This document shows, piece by piece, positions 33,861 through 45,037 of a DNA stretch of 64,000 bases (its first letter is position 1; each line of letters starts with the position of its first letter). This DNA is from Anastatus disparis (Eukaryota > Arthropoda > Insecta > Hymenoptera > Eupelmidae), in contig JAFFSR010000264.1 in NCBI GenBank assembly GCA_017163975.1, forward strand, positions 806,001 through 870,000, in the 5' to 3' direction. Position numbers and translations under genes: made by a program. Under the pieces are notes generated by a model. That model saw nothing but the letters and a program-made list of their open reading frames with translations, did not search any database and was not told where the DNA came from.

Positions 33861-35856
33861 TTAATCTCTGAACTGTAAAATTATTACCAAATATGTTGTT
33901 ATTGAACCTGCAATCTATAAAAATAAATATTTTTAATGCTTTAAATAATTACTTCATTATTTCATAAATATTTTTTATTTTAATACTTACCGACATCAGT
34001 AAAGATTCATCTATGTTGAAGAGATTAAAAACTGAAAATTTTACACTTCTATGGAGTAAATAATTTGAAAATTGATTCAACTGAAAATATATAAAATATA
34101 TCTTTATAAATATTTTCTACTATTTTGTTGTAAAAAAATTTAAATTCACCTGAATCACAATTTGTTCATCATTCAAACATCCTAAACATATGTTGATTAT
34201 TTCTCCTGTTCGCTTACTCTATAAATGAAAAACAATTATTCAAATGCATGACATAAATTCTCAATTTTACTTGAATTATGAAAATTTTAAAATAATTTAA
34301 GCACTCAAAAAGATTATAATAGTTCAATCTCATTAAAGATATGAAAGATTTATTAATTATTTTGATTCAATTCGTACAGTTTTTACATTATTATTTATAC
34401 TAAAATTTATTTTAAAATTAACTTGGCTAAAAGTCATATATAAGATAATCATCAATCAGTTTGATAATTCAAAAAGCTGTAAGTATAAGCTTTTATGATT
34501 CTATATTTTGCAAGTGATATGTACTCATCATAAAAATTTTAACTAATTTAGAAATATTTTTGGATTCGAAAGTCTATGGTAACCAAAATACAGAATACAA
34601 AGTTTTTTCGACCAAAAATTTTTATAGTAACCGGTGAACTTGAATTATTGATTTTTTATAGAAATTGAAAATGTTGTTAGCCATAAGCCTTCAGTTGAGA
34701 TAGTATATGTAAGTTTTTTTTCACAGTTAAATCAAATTGTTCAATAGCATAGAAAAATAAAGAATTCATAAATAGTTTATATTTAGAAACTAAACTTTGT
34801 CATTTCATAATTTCGTTCAAAAATACGTTAATATTAAAATAAATAAATACGTAAATCTAAAAAATTAGCCATTTGATTTCGTACCTCTATAGCTGTAGCT
34901 GTAGTGGATCTTGTCAATATAATCAAAGATACAAGGTAATAAATAACATGACTTGCGCAATGAGCGACCAGAATTGTCGTTATATCTGGATCAGCGTATA
35001 GAATAGGTTTAATAATATAAAAGCAATATATAAGAAATGTTAGAAAAACGTTCATTGTACAGACTAACATTTGTGGTGAATAAAAGCTTGATATATCACC
35101 AGATACTTGGCTTGATAATTCATACAATTCACGTAATTGCATTAATTTATCTAACTTTATTTGAATTCCATGATCTTGAAGGATATTAACTTCGGCTATG
35201 GAACTGAAGTTCTTCGATATCTCTATTAGATTAGAATTTATAATTTTGAAGATGTGAATAAGCAACTGTAATACAACGCTGTATTGTACCATCATTGAAT
35301 TGATGATAAAGTTGCCCGAAGTAACGCAGGCGAAATAGATAAGAAGTTTAAAATTAAAAGTTGGAGTTGTCAATACCCAAATTGGTGTAGTTATGAAATT
35401 AGCAATGAAAATATATTTCATTCTCTTTAAAGCAGATTCTGTCTTTCTATCTATTTTTTTATTCAAAATCATTGATAATTCATTAATCGCACTAAGTTTA
35501 TTCGCAATTGAAATAGTTTCTTCTTGACGGGTGCAATAAATAATTAAAATAAATATGGTAGTAAATATGGCATATACTGTTTGAATAGTATCAATAGCTT
35601 TATCAAATTTTGTTCTACCACCAAAATCATCAAATAATGCATAAGGAACAGCAATGTAAGAATAAATTAACATTAACGTCACTAAAAACATATTGTAAAT
35701 TATGCCAATTCTGGAACGAATAAATAACGGACTTTGCACTTTATTCATTATTATTGAATTAACTTCATAACTCATTGTGGCTATTCCAACCAATTTGAAA
35801 AAATAAAATATACATTTTGAAATTAAAGTATCATAAGACAAAAAAAATTTCCGCAT
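33861..35856 (-). CDS. Gustatory receptor, 7TM (copy B)
   Basis: Exons 35856-34885, 34218-34150, 34080-33991 and 33914-33861 (972/69/90/54 bp) encode 394 residues, all junctions in phase 0. Same architecture as copy A: MRKFFLSYDTLISKCIFYFF start, AVPYALFDDFGGR extracellular-side block, ISIANKLSAINELSMILN, IINSMMVQYSVVLQLL, then SKRTGEIINICLGCL, FSVFNLFNIDESLLMS and GSITTYLVIILQF. The TYLVIILQF end identifies the insect gustatory receptor family. The AVPYALFDDFGGR block is shared with copy E rather than with C or D. AGAAAGATAATCAAT precedes the ATG. No inactivating change seen. Confidence 0.88.
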
Positions 35857-37199
35857 ATTGATTATCTTTCTATTTTTCTTTTTAACATTTTATTTTTTAT
35901 GTTTTCAGTGTTTCTATGAAAAATGTAATAATTTCTGTGAAAATTGATCAGATTTTTAAAAAGTTAACTTTCATAAAAATAAGTAATTTAATTGGTACAA
36001 AACAAAAAAGAGTTTATCTTTTTTAAAGTGATAAATGTTGAGAAAATATTACTGATGAAAATTCAATATTGTAACTGACAAGCTAGTTTTCGTTAGAAAC
36101 TTTTTAAAAAGAGATTTTTTAAATAATATGATATTGATAATTTAAATAATGTAAAACCATCAATTGTATAATTATACAATACTAGTGATTTGTAAGCTAG
36201 AATAAGTAATAATTTTGGATAATAATGCATAATCTTTAAAGAAATTGAAGTTGGTTTGAAAACTATTGATTACATATCGATTACTGTTACTTTGGATATG
36301 GCTATAGTTTAATATTAAGATTATTAACAATTAAACACAATTATTGTTACATTGTAAATTTATAACATTAAGGCTTAAAATTTTTATAACAATAATTGAA
36401 TTTAAAAAATTTAACAATATTTGTCAATTGTTTAAATTAATTAATAATTAAAATTATTGATTTTCATTTAATAATTAATCAATAATTATTGATGATAAAA
36501 TTATGATGCGTAATAACTTTTTTAATTAATAGCAAGAATCTACTCGTCATAATTGTTACTATAATTATGTAAAAAAGTGTCTTGTTTCATCAGCGGATAC
36601 AAATTTAAATATAAGGATTATAGATATTCATAACAATTCTTACTATATTTTTATAAATAATATTTAAATTTTTATTTACTAGTATAAGTGTCGAGTTAAT
36701 AAAATTATTAACACTTAAATTATATACAAATTGTGAATGAAACATATTTAAAAAATTTAATAAAAAGATAATTTTGAAAAAAAATTTGATTCTGTAAATT
36801 CACATTTTTAAATGATGTTAATTAGAGTAATCTTACTTTTCAATATTCGAATAAAAAATTGTTGTATTTCCATATAAGATGAATTATGTTTAATTATATG
36901 CTTCAATTACCACAAAAATTTGCATCTGCACAATTACATATAGTATAGAAAATAAATAAGATTTATAAATAGTTTTTTGCTAAATTCAAGTAATACAAAA
37001 TTTAGTAATAAAAAAAGTATTTTTTTGGAAAAATATTAATTTGAATAATAGTTTCACACTCATGCTACCTAAAAATGATTGTATTCAATTCATACTATAA
37101 TTATTTTTAAAATTTGAAAGGACACTCATCTTTAATATTTCGTAATCATACGACTAGTATTTTAAAAATTTGAAATAATTGATTTATAATAAAAAATAC
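35857..37199. other. Intergenic AT-rich DNA between divergent receptors B and C
   Basis: Centre of the head-to-head arrangement. The part near 35857-36420 aligns with the flank of receptor A. No gene seen. Confidence 0.45.
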
Positions 37200-37600
37200 A
37201 TCATATAATTTCCCTTTAGGACTTGATTTTCTTATCACTGTAATTGCTATGAAATAAAATTTCATGCATATTGATTAATAAAAAAAACTCCAATGGCAGT
37301 GAAACAAGTATGACTACAGTGTCATTAAAAAATTGTGAATAATGTAAATCTTAAATACATCTCTATGACGCTATTGTAACATGATTATAATGAAGAACTG
37401 TGCACTTGAAATATACTTATTTTATAAATCGTTAGTATTTCACATGAAAGCGACCTATTTAAGTTTTAGATATAGTATAATGAATACCATACTGTTTCTG
37501 ATTCATACTTTCAACATCTATTCATTTAATGAAATTCAAAAAATTAAAGAAAATATTTTACTTATTATAAAAATTATTGCGTATACATAGTAAGTATTTC
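37200..37600 (+). repeat. Duplicated upstream block of receptor C
   Basis: A sequence running from TTTCTTATCACTGTAATTGC through CAATGGCAGTG, GACTACAGTGTCATTAAAAA, ATACATCTCTATGACGC, AAATCGTTAGTATTTC, AAAGCGACCTATTTAAG and GATTCATAC recurs at 43260-43560 and 48530-48975. The block lies 0.7-1.8 kb upstream of each plus-strand receptor, so it belongs to the duplication unit. Conserved promoter or enhancer is possible, but simple ancestry suffices. Confidence 0.7.
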
Positions 37601-38097
37601 ATACAAATAAGAGAAAATTATACGGTAATTTTCACATTTTGTATGTGTATATAGTGCAAACTAATTTGATTGTTATACTTCTTTCATATCATAGCTAAAT
37701 CAATGGTTGAATGTACTTTTTCATATTCAGTTAATAGCATCATTCTCAAACATGCTATTTATGTTTTTTTATCACATCAAATGAATTTAATACTTTTTAA
37801 TATTTTTAACATTTAAATAATTTTAATTTTATAAAGATATAATAATTTTTTATTGGAACATTGAAAAGTGAGATTACTCCATTTAATGTTGTTTCAAAAG
37901 TGCATCCAAACTGTAAATAATCAATATATAATAATTAAGCATTGAAACGATTACAATATTATATTTAGATTCAAATCATTCATATTATTTATATGTCTAA
38001 TTGTGCGATCGCTATAGTTACTTTTATATCATTTAAATAATCAATATCATATTATTTTTTAAATATTTTTTGGAAAAGCTAATTGACTCTTTTTACA

Positions 38098-38100
38098 GGA
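38098..38100 (+). promoter_or_regulatory. Conserved 3' splice-site-like motif in receptor C leader
   Basis: CTCTTTTTACAG|GATGCATTATCATTAA lies about 80 bp before the ATG. Equivalent text occurs before D (TTTTTGCAG|GATGCTCTATCATTAA, about 44956) and E (ATTTTTACAG|AATGGATTTTCATTAA, about 49681). It suggests a noncoding first exon further upstream. Confidence 0.5.
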
Positions 38101-38180
38101 TGCATTATCATTAATTTTTCCAAAAAGACTGAAAACTTGAAGAAGAAAACGTTAATAAAATAAATAGAAAGATAATCATC

Positions 38181-39263
38181 ATGTTGAAAATTGCATCATC
38201 TTATGATACTTTGATTTCAAAATGTATATTTTATTTTTTCAAATCGGTTGGATTAGCCACAATGAGTTATGACATTGATACAATAATAATGAGTAAAGTG
38301 CAAAGTTCGCTCTTTATTCGTTCCAGAATTGGTATATTATACAATATATTTTTAATGATTTTGATCCTAATTTGTACTTACCAACCTGTTACTTATGCAT
38401 TATTTAGCAATTTCAGTAGTAGAAAACAGTTTGATAAAGCTATTGATACTATTCAAACAATATACACCATATTTACTTCAATATTTATTTTAATTATTTA
38501 TTGTATCCGTCAAGAAGAAACTATTATGATTGCCAATAAACTGAACGCAATTAATGAATTATCTTTGAATTTAAATAAAAAAATAGATGGTAAAACAGAA
38601 TCAGCTATAAAGAGAATGAAATATATTTTTATTGTTAATCTTATAATTACACCAATTTGGATATTCACAATACCAATCTCTATTATTGGACTTTTTATGT
38701 ACTTCGTCTGCGTTACTTTTTTCAACTTTATCATCAATTCAATGATGGTACAATATAGTGTTATTTTACAATTGCTTATTCACATCTTTAAAATTGTAAA
38801 TTCTAATCTAATGGATATATTAAAGAATTTTGATTGTATAACGAAAGTCAGTTGCCTTCAAAATCATGAAGCTCATATGAAGTTAGATAAATTGATGCAA
38901 TTACGTGAATTATACGAATTGTCAAGTCAAGTATCTGATGATATATCAAATTTTTATTCATCGCAAATGTTGGTCTGTACTTTGAACATATTTTTTACAT
39001 TTCTAATGTATAGTTTTTATATTATCAAACCTATTGTATATGGTGGTCCAAATATACGATGGCCAACTATCGTTCACTGCTCAAGTCATATTATTTATTA
39101 CTTCGTATCTTTGATTATATTGACAAGATCTACCACAGCTGCAGCCACAGAGGTATAAAATCAAATGATAATTTTTTAAAAATAATACGTCAAACTGCGT
39201 TGTATTAAAAAAAAAAAAAAAAAAATGAATTTCTGTGTTAAAAGAGGCAGTAATGCCCGTGGA

Positions 39264-39308
<45 letters not shown>

Positions 39309-40165
39309 CTATGAACTTGTTTTTCTTGTATAAATGGGGGTCTAAACCGACCGATATGTTAAACCCTTTAAGATCATCTTTCAAACATTTATTACAGAAA
39401 TTATTAATTTCAAATTTATCATAAAAATTTTTGATCGTTAAAAATCCTTGAGTATTGTATTTTGGTTATCATAGGATTCAAACATATTTCTAAGTGAATT
39501 AAAATTTTTATGATAAATACATTCTGTTTATGAAATTTAGAATCATAAAAGCTGATATGTATATATCTCTAAATTAAAATTTTAATATTTTTTCAAGCTT
39601 ATTTTAATAATCGATTTAATAAAAACATTGTTATACAAAAAATAATGGCTTGAAGAAACACCGTATCAATCATAATTATTTATTAACATAATTCTCACGA
39701 ATAAGATTAGACTGTTTTTCTATGTTCTCATACTTCGAACAAAATCATGAACATACTGCATAAAAGGCTTTTTTGAAATATATTAACAAATGATTCTGTT
39801 CCGAATTTTAGAGTAAGCAAACAGGAAAAATAATCAACATATATTCAGGGTATTTGAATAATCAACAAATTATGATCCAGGTAAATTTATATCATTTCTT
39901 CTACAATAAAATAGTAAAAAATAGTTATGATATATTGTACATATTTTCAGTTGAACCAATTTTCGAATTATTTACTGCACAGAAGTGTAAAATTTTCAGT
40001 TTATAATCTCTTCGATATAGACGAACGGTTAATAATGTCGGTATGTATTAGAACAAGAAATATTCATTAAACAATTAAGTACTTATTTAAAGCATTAAAA
40101 ACGTTTTTCAGATGGTAGGTTCAATAACAACGTATTTGGTAATAATTATGCAGTTCAGAAGCTAG
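38181..40165 (+). CDS. Gustatory receptor, 7TM (copy C)
   Basis: Exons 38181-39152, 39812-39880, 39951-40040 and 40112-40165 (972/69/90/54 bp) give 394 residues. Start MLKIASSYDTLISKCIFYFF, then FTSIFILIIYCIRQEE, FNFIINSMMVQYSVILQLL, LMQLRELYELSSQVSDDIS, SKQTGKIINIYSGYL, FSVYNLFDIDERLIMS and GSITTYLVIIMQF. The last is the gustatory receptor signature; about seven hydrophobic segments are visible. AGAAAGATAATCATC precedes the ATG. It is closest by eye to copy D in the early loop (VTYALFSNFSSR against VIYAIFSDFSGR). Intron 1 contains two poly-A tracts (39207-39225 and 39267-39306). Intact. Confidence 0.88.
39207..39306. repeat. Paired poly-A tracts in receptor C intron 1
   Basis: A 19-base and a 40-base A run are separated by about 40 bp of unique sequence (AGAGGCAGTAATGCCCGTGG). 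Such runs are prone to assembly error; they might mark a retroposed fragment but no source is recognised. Confidence 0.6.
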
Positions 40166-40311
40166 TTCATTAGAACTATAAAATATTTGCAGAATAAAAC
40201 AATCATCAATATTTAAATAAAAATAAATTATTAAAATACACCTTAAAAGATTATTAAGTAATACAGTTATGCTAGTTATTATTATTAACCTACCTCATAA
40301 ATTACAAGTTA

Positions 40312-41027
40312 TTTTTTGACACTCTGTGCGCGAAATTCGATTTCTCTTGCCTCTGTAGCATACGCAAAATATTATATTTAGACACGCTATAAGTTGAACG
40401 TGCGCAAAATGATTGAGCGTGCGCAAAATAGATTGAGCGTGCACAAAATAGATTCAGCGTGCGCAAAATGAATTCAGCTTGTGCAAAATGAATTCAAGGG
40501 GTGCGAAAAAAATTAAAATTAAAATAACATAATTTATTTTTTGTAGGTCGATGGATCGATGGGCGAAGTTGAAAATAATTTTCACCTTTATTTTATAGTT
40601 ATGTGAATAATCTTTTAGTATTGAGATCTAATATATTTTCATGGAATATAAATTTAATTGTTTTATAAATTGTGTTTTTTTTTTTTTAAGAATTATTATT
40701 TATTTTTTGGAGGCGGGGGCTCCACCCCCCAAGCCCCGGAGCCCCCCCCCCCTTCCTTCTTACACCGAATCACTGCAAATTATTATTATAAATAGTTGAC
40801 TCTTTCGATATCAAAGTATTATATACAATACCAATGCAAATTCTTATGTTCAAAATAATCGATTTACGCATCGAATTTCGCGCAGCTTGAGTCAAAAAAT
40901 AGTATATGTAATACGTGCGCTCAAGGGATTTGGCACTCGTGAGAGTTTGGCGCCCTCGCTTCGCTCGGGCGACAAATTCTCACTCGTGCACAAATCCCTT
41001 ATTTCGCACACTAGTTACACAATAGTA
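40312..41027. repeat. Two-hairpin GC-cored element with an enlarged loop
   Basis: The first hairpin has arms TTTTTTGACACTCTGTGCGC / GCGCAGCTTGAGTCAAAAAA (40312-40340, 40871-40899) around a 530-bp loop. The second (40898-41027) has arms CAAGGGATTTG / CAAATCCCTT and ACTCGTGAGA / TCTCACTCGTG around the core GCGCCCTCGCTTCGCTCGGG. Module order and linker match 18993-19235 in reverse. The loop holds a 20-bp minisatellite and a poly-C run. Confidence 0.75.
40391..40510 (+). repeat. 20-bp minisatellite
   Basis: Five to six units of GATTGAGCGTGCGCAAAATA with point changes, at 40391, 40411, 40431, 40451 and 40471 plus a partial unit. Sits in the loop of the hairpin element. Confidence 0.85.
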
Positions 41028-41217
41028 CATTTTGCAACGGGTATGAAAAGGCTTTATTTACGAAACGAGAAGTTTACGGCCTGAGCCGAAGGCGAGGGTC
41101 GTAACGAGTTTCGTAGAAAAGCCTTTTCATACCAGTTGCAAACCGTATTTTTTGCCATGAGAGCCAAGAAAGAGCAACGAAGTGGCGATTTTGGGGTTAG
41201 AATGGCAAAAAATACTA
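41021..41217. repeat. GC-cored hairpin module, type A
   Basis: Begins AATAGTACATTTTGCAAC and ends GGCAAAAAATACTATT. Arms TATGAAAAGGCTTTATTTAC / TAGAAAAGCCTTTTCATA around the core GAGCCGAAGGCGAGGGTC. Related copies: 25757-25950 (inverted) and 48099-48257. It abuts the two-hairpin element, sharing the AATAGTA at 41021. Confidence 0.8.
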
Positions 41218-41344
41218 TTATAGACGATGATGATATGATAAACAAAACTGCGTCTAATATTGTCCTATAATTATTTTTTTTTTAAACTTTATAAAACTTG
41301 AAATCAATCTATAAATTAAAATAATGAAATATAAGTCAATACAA

Positions 41345-41525
41345 GAGGTCTCATTCGGTAGAACGATGGATTCGTAATCTAGAGGTCCCAAGTTCGAATT
41401 CCGCTCTCGGACGATTTATACTAACACCACTGTATAGGATACACGTGCTTTATTCACAAACACTTTGAAATCTCCGTCACTAATTAGCATCGCAATAATA
41501 GGATAAACACTGCGACGTTAAATAA
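41345..41525 (+). mobile_element. tRNA-Thr-headed SINE, copy 1
   Basis: The head GGTCTCATTCGGTAGAACGA, ATTCGTAATC and AAGTTCGAATTCC resembles a tRNA with a CGT anticodon (pol III A and B boxes). The body CTTTATTCACAAACAC, CACTAATTAGCATCGCAAT and GCGACGTTAAATAAA equals the copy at 46680-46880. It is not a functional tRNA because the acceptor stem is lost. Confidence 0.85.
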
Positions 41526-42925
41526 AAAAAAATAAGTGAACACAATTATATATGGGTTAGAGAGTAAAAATTTTTTTTTTAAATTACATAGGTTATTAAT
41601 AAACAATTGTAATTTACGTTTGAACTGTAAGCGCTATCACTCAAATTTCATCAATGACTGCCTCTGAAATTTTCTAAGCCACAATGTGAACTAATCTCTC
41701 TTTTAATTATTAATATCTGCACGACTAGGGTTGCAATTTTTATGAAATCACTTTTCTCTACACCCGAAAGTATCTCTTTCTGACATATTTGTATGTTTGA
41801 TTTATAAAATTTATGAAAAAACTAATTAAAAATAATTTTCTAATTATATTCTGAATGAAATATATATCCACCTTAAAAATGTATCCTCACTTTCGTAAAA
41901 ATAAAGTAGGGTATAAATATTCGCACCGAGAGTTTACATAGTGTGGGTATGTAAGTCGACTGTTCTTCTCATGGTGGCAACATGTCAAAAAAAAAATAGG
42001 ACGTTTTGTATATTAGGTAAATGGAAAGATTTTAAAATAATGCCATATGACGGTTTTTACTGTATAATCGATTGTAAAAACACGTAGATTAATAGTAAAG
42101 TAAAGTTCTTTTTATTTTCCATATTAAAAAGTAATTGGAATCAAATAATTCAATAGATTAATGTAATCAAAAGTATAGAGTCGGTCAACCTCACTTTTAC
42201 TTATACTTAAGTGTATATGAATCTGATCATATGTTTCATGAAAACGTATTCACTCTGACCGACGAAGATAGACGCAAGCATCTATCTTCGTTACTCTAAC
42301 GATAACATAATCCCATTATCTTATGATTATTTCAATTCACATTGATTTAGGATTATTAATTGCAATTATTGCAAATAAAAATAAATAAATATTCAAATAT
42401 TTAATTATCTTCTTCACAATTTGACATCAATAATTTATTACTTTCAGCGAAATATTAAATTATAATGCAGTCTGTATTCAACTCAATAGAAAACGTCCTA
42501 AAAATTTTGGGGACATATCACGTGACTAATAATAATCATAAACGCTCCCAGCGAATAGAGGCATTAACGATTTTGATTTGTTTATTGACAATATATTGTC
42601 AACACTCTCGTTTTTTATGCGCAAATATATGGGCAATTCTATTTGCAATATGTGAGAGCAACGTGGATTAAGGTCTACAGATTTATAAATATAAATATTG
42701 GCTATATTGGAAGACAGTTGCCAATATATTTTTAGAATTGTGCAGTATCTTGAATATTGTTTCATTAATATGTTGGTAACTAAAGCAATAATTATGTTTT
42801 TGTCTACTGTTAATATATAGGCTAAACATTTATCATGTAAAAATAGTCAAAAACTGACGATTAGCCATTTTTAATTTGTCTATTTTTAACGAAGGATTTT
42901 AAAAATTTCATTATAATAATAGATA
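41526..42925. other. Spacer between receptors C and D
   Basis: Mostly AT-rich. A small perfect hairpin CGAAGATAGACG / CATCTATCTTCG lies at 42264-42293. A 68-codon plus frame at 42465-42671 and its antisense overlap match no family I know. Confidence 0.4.
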
Positions 42926-43245
42926 TTGACGGTTGCGGGAAAGAAGATGTCATTTCATTTTGAATTAAAGGAAGATGTTATTTCATTTTTGGCAAGAGAG
43001 AAGGCATTTTATTTCTAGTTAAAAAAAGTATTATTTAAAAAAAAAACTTTTTTTAATTTAATTATATGCCATATCTAAAAAAATTAATTAATTACAAAAT
43101 TAAAATGAATTAAGAAATGATACTTTTTTTAGCTAAAAATGAAATTTTTTCAACTCAAAATGAAATGACGCTTCTTTTCAGCTTAAAATAAAATAACACC
43201 TCCCTTCGACAAAAAATGAAATGACACCTTTTCCGCAACCGTCAA
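42926..43245. mobile_element. Inverted-repeat MITE upstream of receptor D
   Basis: Ends TTGACGGTTGCGG / CCGCAACCGTCAA with TA at each side (42924-42925, 43246-43247). The interior repeats a GATGTCATTTCATTTT-like word in both orientations. A second copy sits at the equivalent place upstream of receptor E (48003-48501) and none upstream of C. Confidence 0.8.
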
Positions 43246-43259
43246 TATATCATGTAATT

Positions 43260-43560
43260 TTCTCTTCATGACTAAGTTTCTTATCACAAATAAAAATTTA
43301 TATTCATCGATTAATAAAAACCTTCAATGTCAGTGGAAAAAAAATGATTACAGCGTCATTAAAAAATTATAAATAATGTAAACTTTTAAATACATCTTTA
43401 TGAAGCTACTGTAACATAATTATAAAAAAAATGTACACTTGAAATATATTATTTTATAAATCGTTAGTATTTCGTATGAAAGCAACCTATTAAAGTTTTA
43501 GATACAGTATAACGAATACTACTGTTTGTGATTCATAGTTTCTATATCTATTTAATAAAA
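43260..43560 (+). repeat. Duplicated upstream block of receptor D
   Basis: Aligns with 37200-37600 and 48530-48975: TTTCTTATCACAAATAAAAA, CTTCAATGTCAGTGG, ATACATCTTTATGAAGC, AAATCGTTAGTATTTCG, AAAGCAACCTATTAAAG. Confidence 0.7.
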
Positions 43561-43899
43561 TGGAAAAAATCAAAGTATTTTATGAATTTTCATTAATACA
43601 GTAAAAATTGTTACACATATATTTAAATGTTTCATGCGAATCAGGGAAAATCATATGGTAATTTTTATTGTTTGTGTGTATATGTTTTTGTGCAAACTGA
43701 TTTTATTCTTCTGATACTATCATACTATAGCCAAATCAAAAGTTAAATGTTTTTTTCTTACACGTAGTTCAATAAATCATTTTCAAAAATACTGCAATAT
43801 TATTTTTAATTGTGTTAACAAAATTGTAATTATTTCATTATATTTAAAATTTTTTAACATGAACTTTTCATTAAAACATTCAATAATCCACAGAAAAAC

Positions 43900-44160
43900 T
43901 ATTTTTGGAAAATCCAAATCTTTGCTTGTAGCAACGAAAAAATTTGGTTAGCACAACTAAAATCAATAGTTGAATATGACTTGGTTATGATCACCAAAAC
44001 TTTGGTTATTATAGCAATAAGCGTAAAACAATTTACTTTTGTTGTAGGAACAAAATTTTTGATTACTACAACCGAATATTTTATTACAGTAACCAAATAA
44101 CTAACAACTTTAGGTGTGCCAACAAAATTGATTCTTTCCATGTAAGATTTCATAATAGTC
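43900..44160. repeat. Degenerate AACCAAA/TTTGGTT interspersed repeat
   Basis: About eight spaced TTGGTTA/AACCAAA words within 230 bp (for example CTTGGTTATGATCACCAAAA). Looks like a decayed minisatellite or foldback. An 84-codon minus frame here is a by-product. Confidence 0.4.
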
Positions 44161-44431
44161 TTGGTTACTTAACATTTATACCACTTCAAATTAAAATTTG
44201 CATATTATTTATAATAAAAATATAACATATATATATTTGTCTATAATCGTATATTTAGACATTATCGTCCGTCGATGATCAGAGACATTTTTTGTATAAA
44301 CATAATGAATGAGTTCATAGATTTGTTTGTTTGGAAAATTAAACCAATCTATATATTATAATTAAATCATCAATATAATTTTACATTAATTATTATTCCA
44401 AATAATTAATAGCAATTATATATGTACAGTT

Positions 44432-44591
44432 CGTTGGGTGAGAAGAAATTTAAAATTTTAAATTAAATGAGCGAAGCCGAAATGTAACCTTTTTGTTGCC
44501 AAGTTGAGTTAGTACTTTTTAATGGGCAAAATCGAGTAGGTACTTTTTTCAGCACTTGTCTGAGTTGTGACCTTTTCCTTCTCACCCGACG
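44432..44591. mobile_element. Short MITE (160 bp)
   Basis: Ends CGTTGGGTGAGAAG / CTTCTCACCCGACG, flanked by 4-bp AGTT (44428-44431, 44592-44595). The interior has repeated GTACTTTTT words. No ORF. Confidence 0.65.
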
Positions 44592-45037
44592 AGTTTATAA
44601 AGATAATCAATTTATTATTTAAATAAATGGAATATTTTGTTGAACTTGTAAAATTTAATTTTTGTCATGAAACTTCAAAACACATATTATTATGAATAAG
44701 GACAATATAATTAAATTTTGTTTATATTAATATTAAACAATTTCCGTATGCAAAATAAAGATTATAAATATGTAATCGATAGTCGTTAAATTTTTATTTA
44801 AAATTTTATTTTAGATTATGTATTATCACTAAAACTATTACTTTATCGTGTATTAAAATCATTAATATTGTCTAATTATACAATTATTATAGCTACTTTT
44901 ATATTATCTTAAAAATCATTTTTTGAAAAAACTAATTGATCAATTATTTTTGCAGGATGCTCTATCATTAAATTTTGTAAAAACACTGAAAACTTAAAAG
45001 ATGAAACGTTGATAAGATAAATTAAAAGATAACCATT

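Noticed and set aside
37381..37590. 69-codon ORF upstream of receptor C
   Set aside because: The homologous blocks upstream of D and E do not keep the frame open.
41345..41415. tRNA-Thr gene
   Set aside because: A and B boxes and a CGT anticodon are present but the acceptor stem is lost and the same downstream body occurs at 46680-46880, so it is a SINE head.
42465..42765. Overlapping short ORFs on both strands
   Set aside because: No family resemblance, no splice or start context, and no paralogue.
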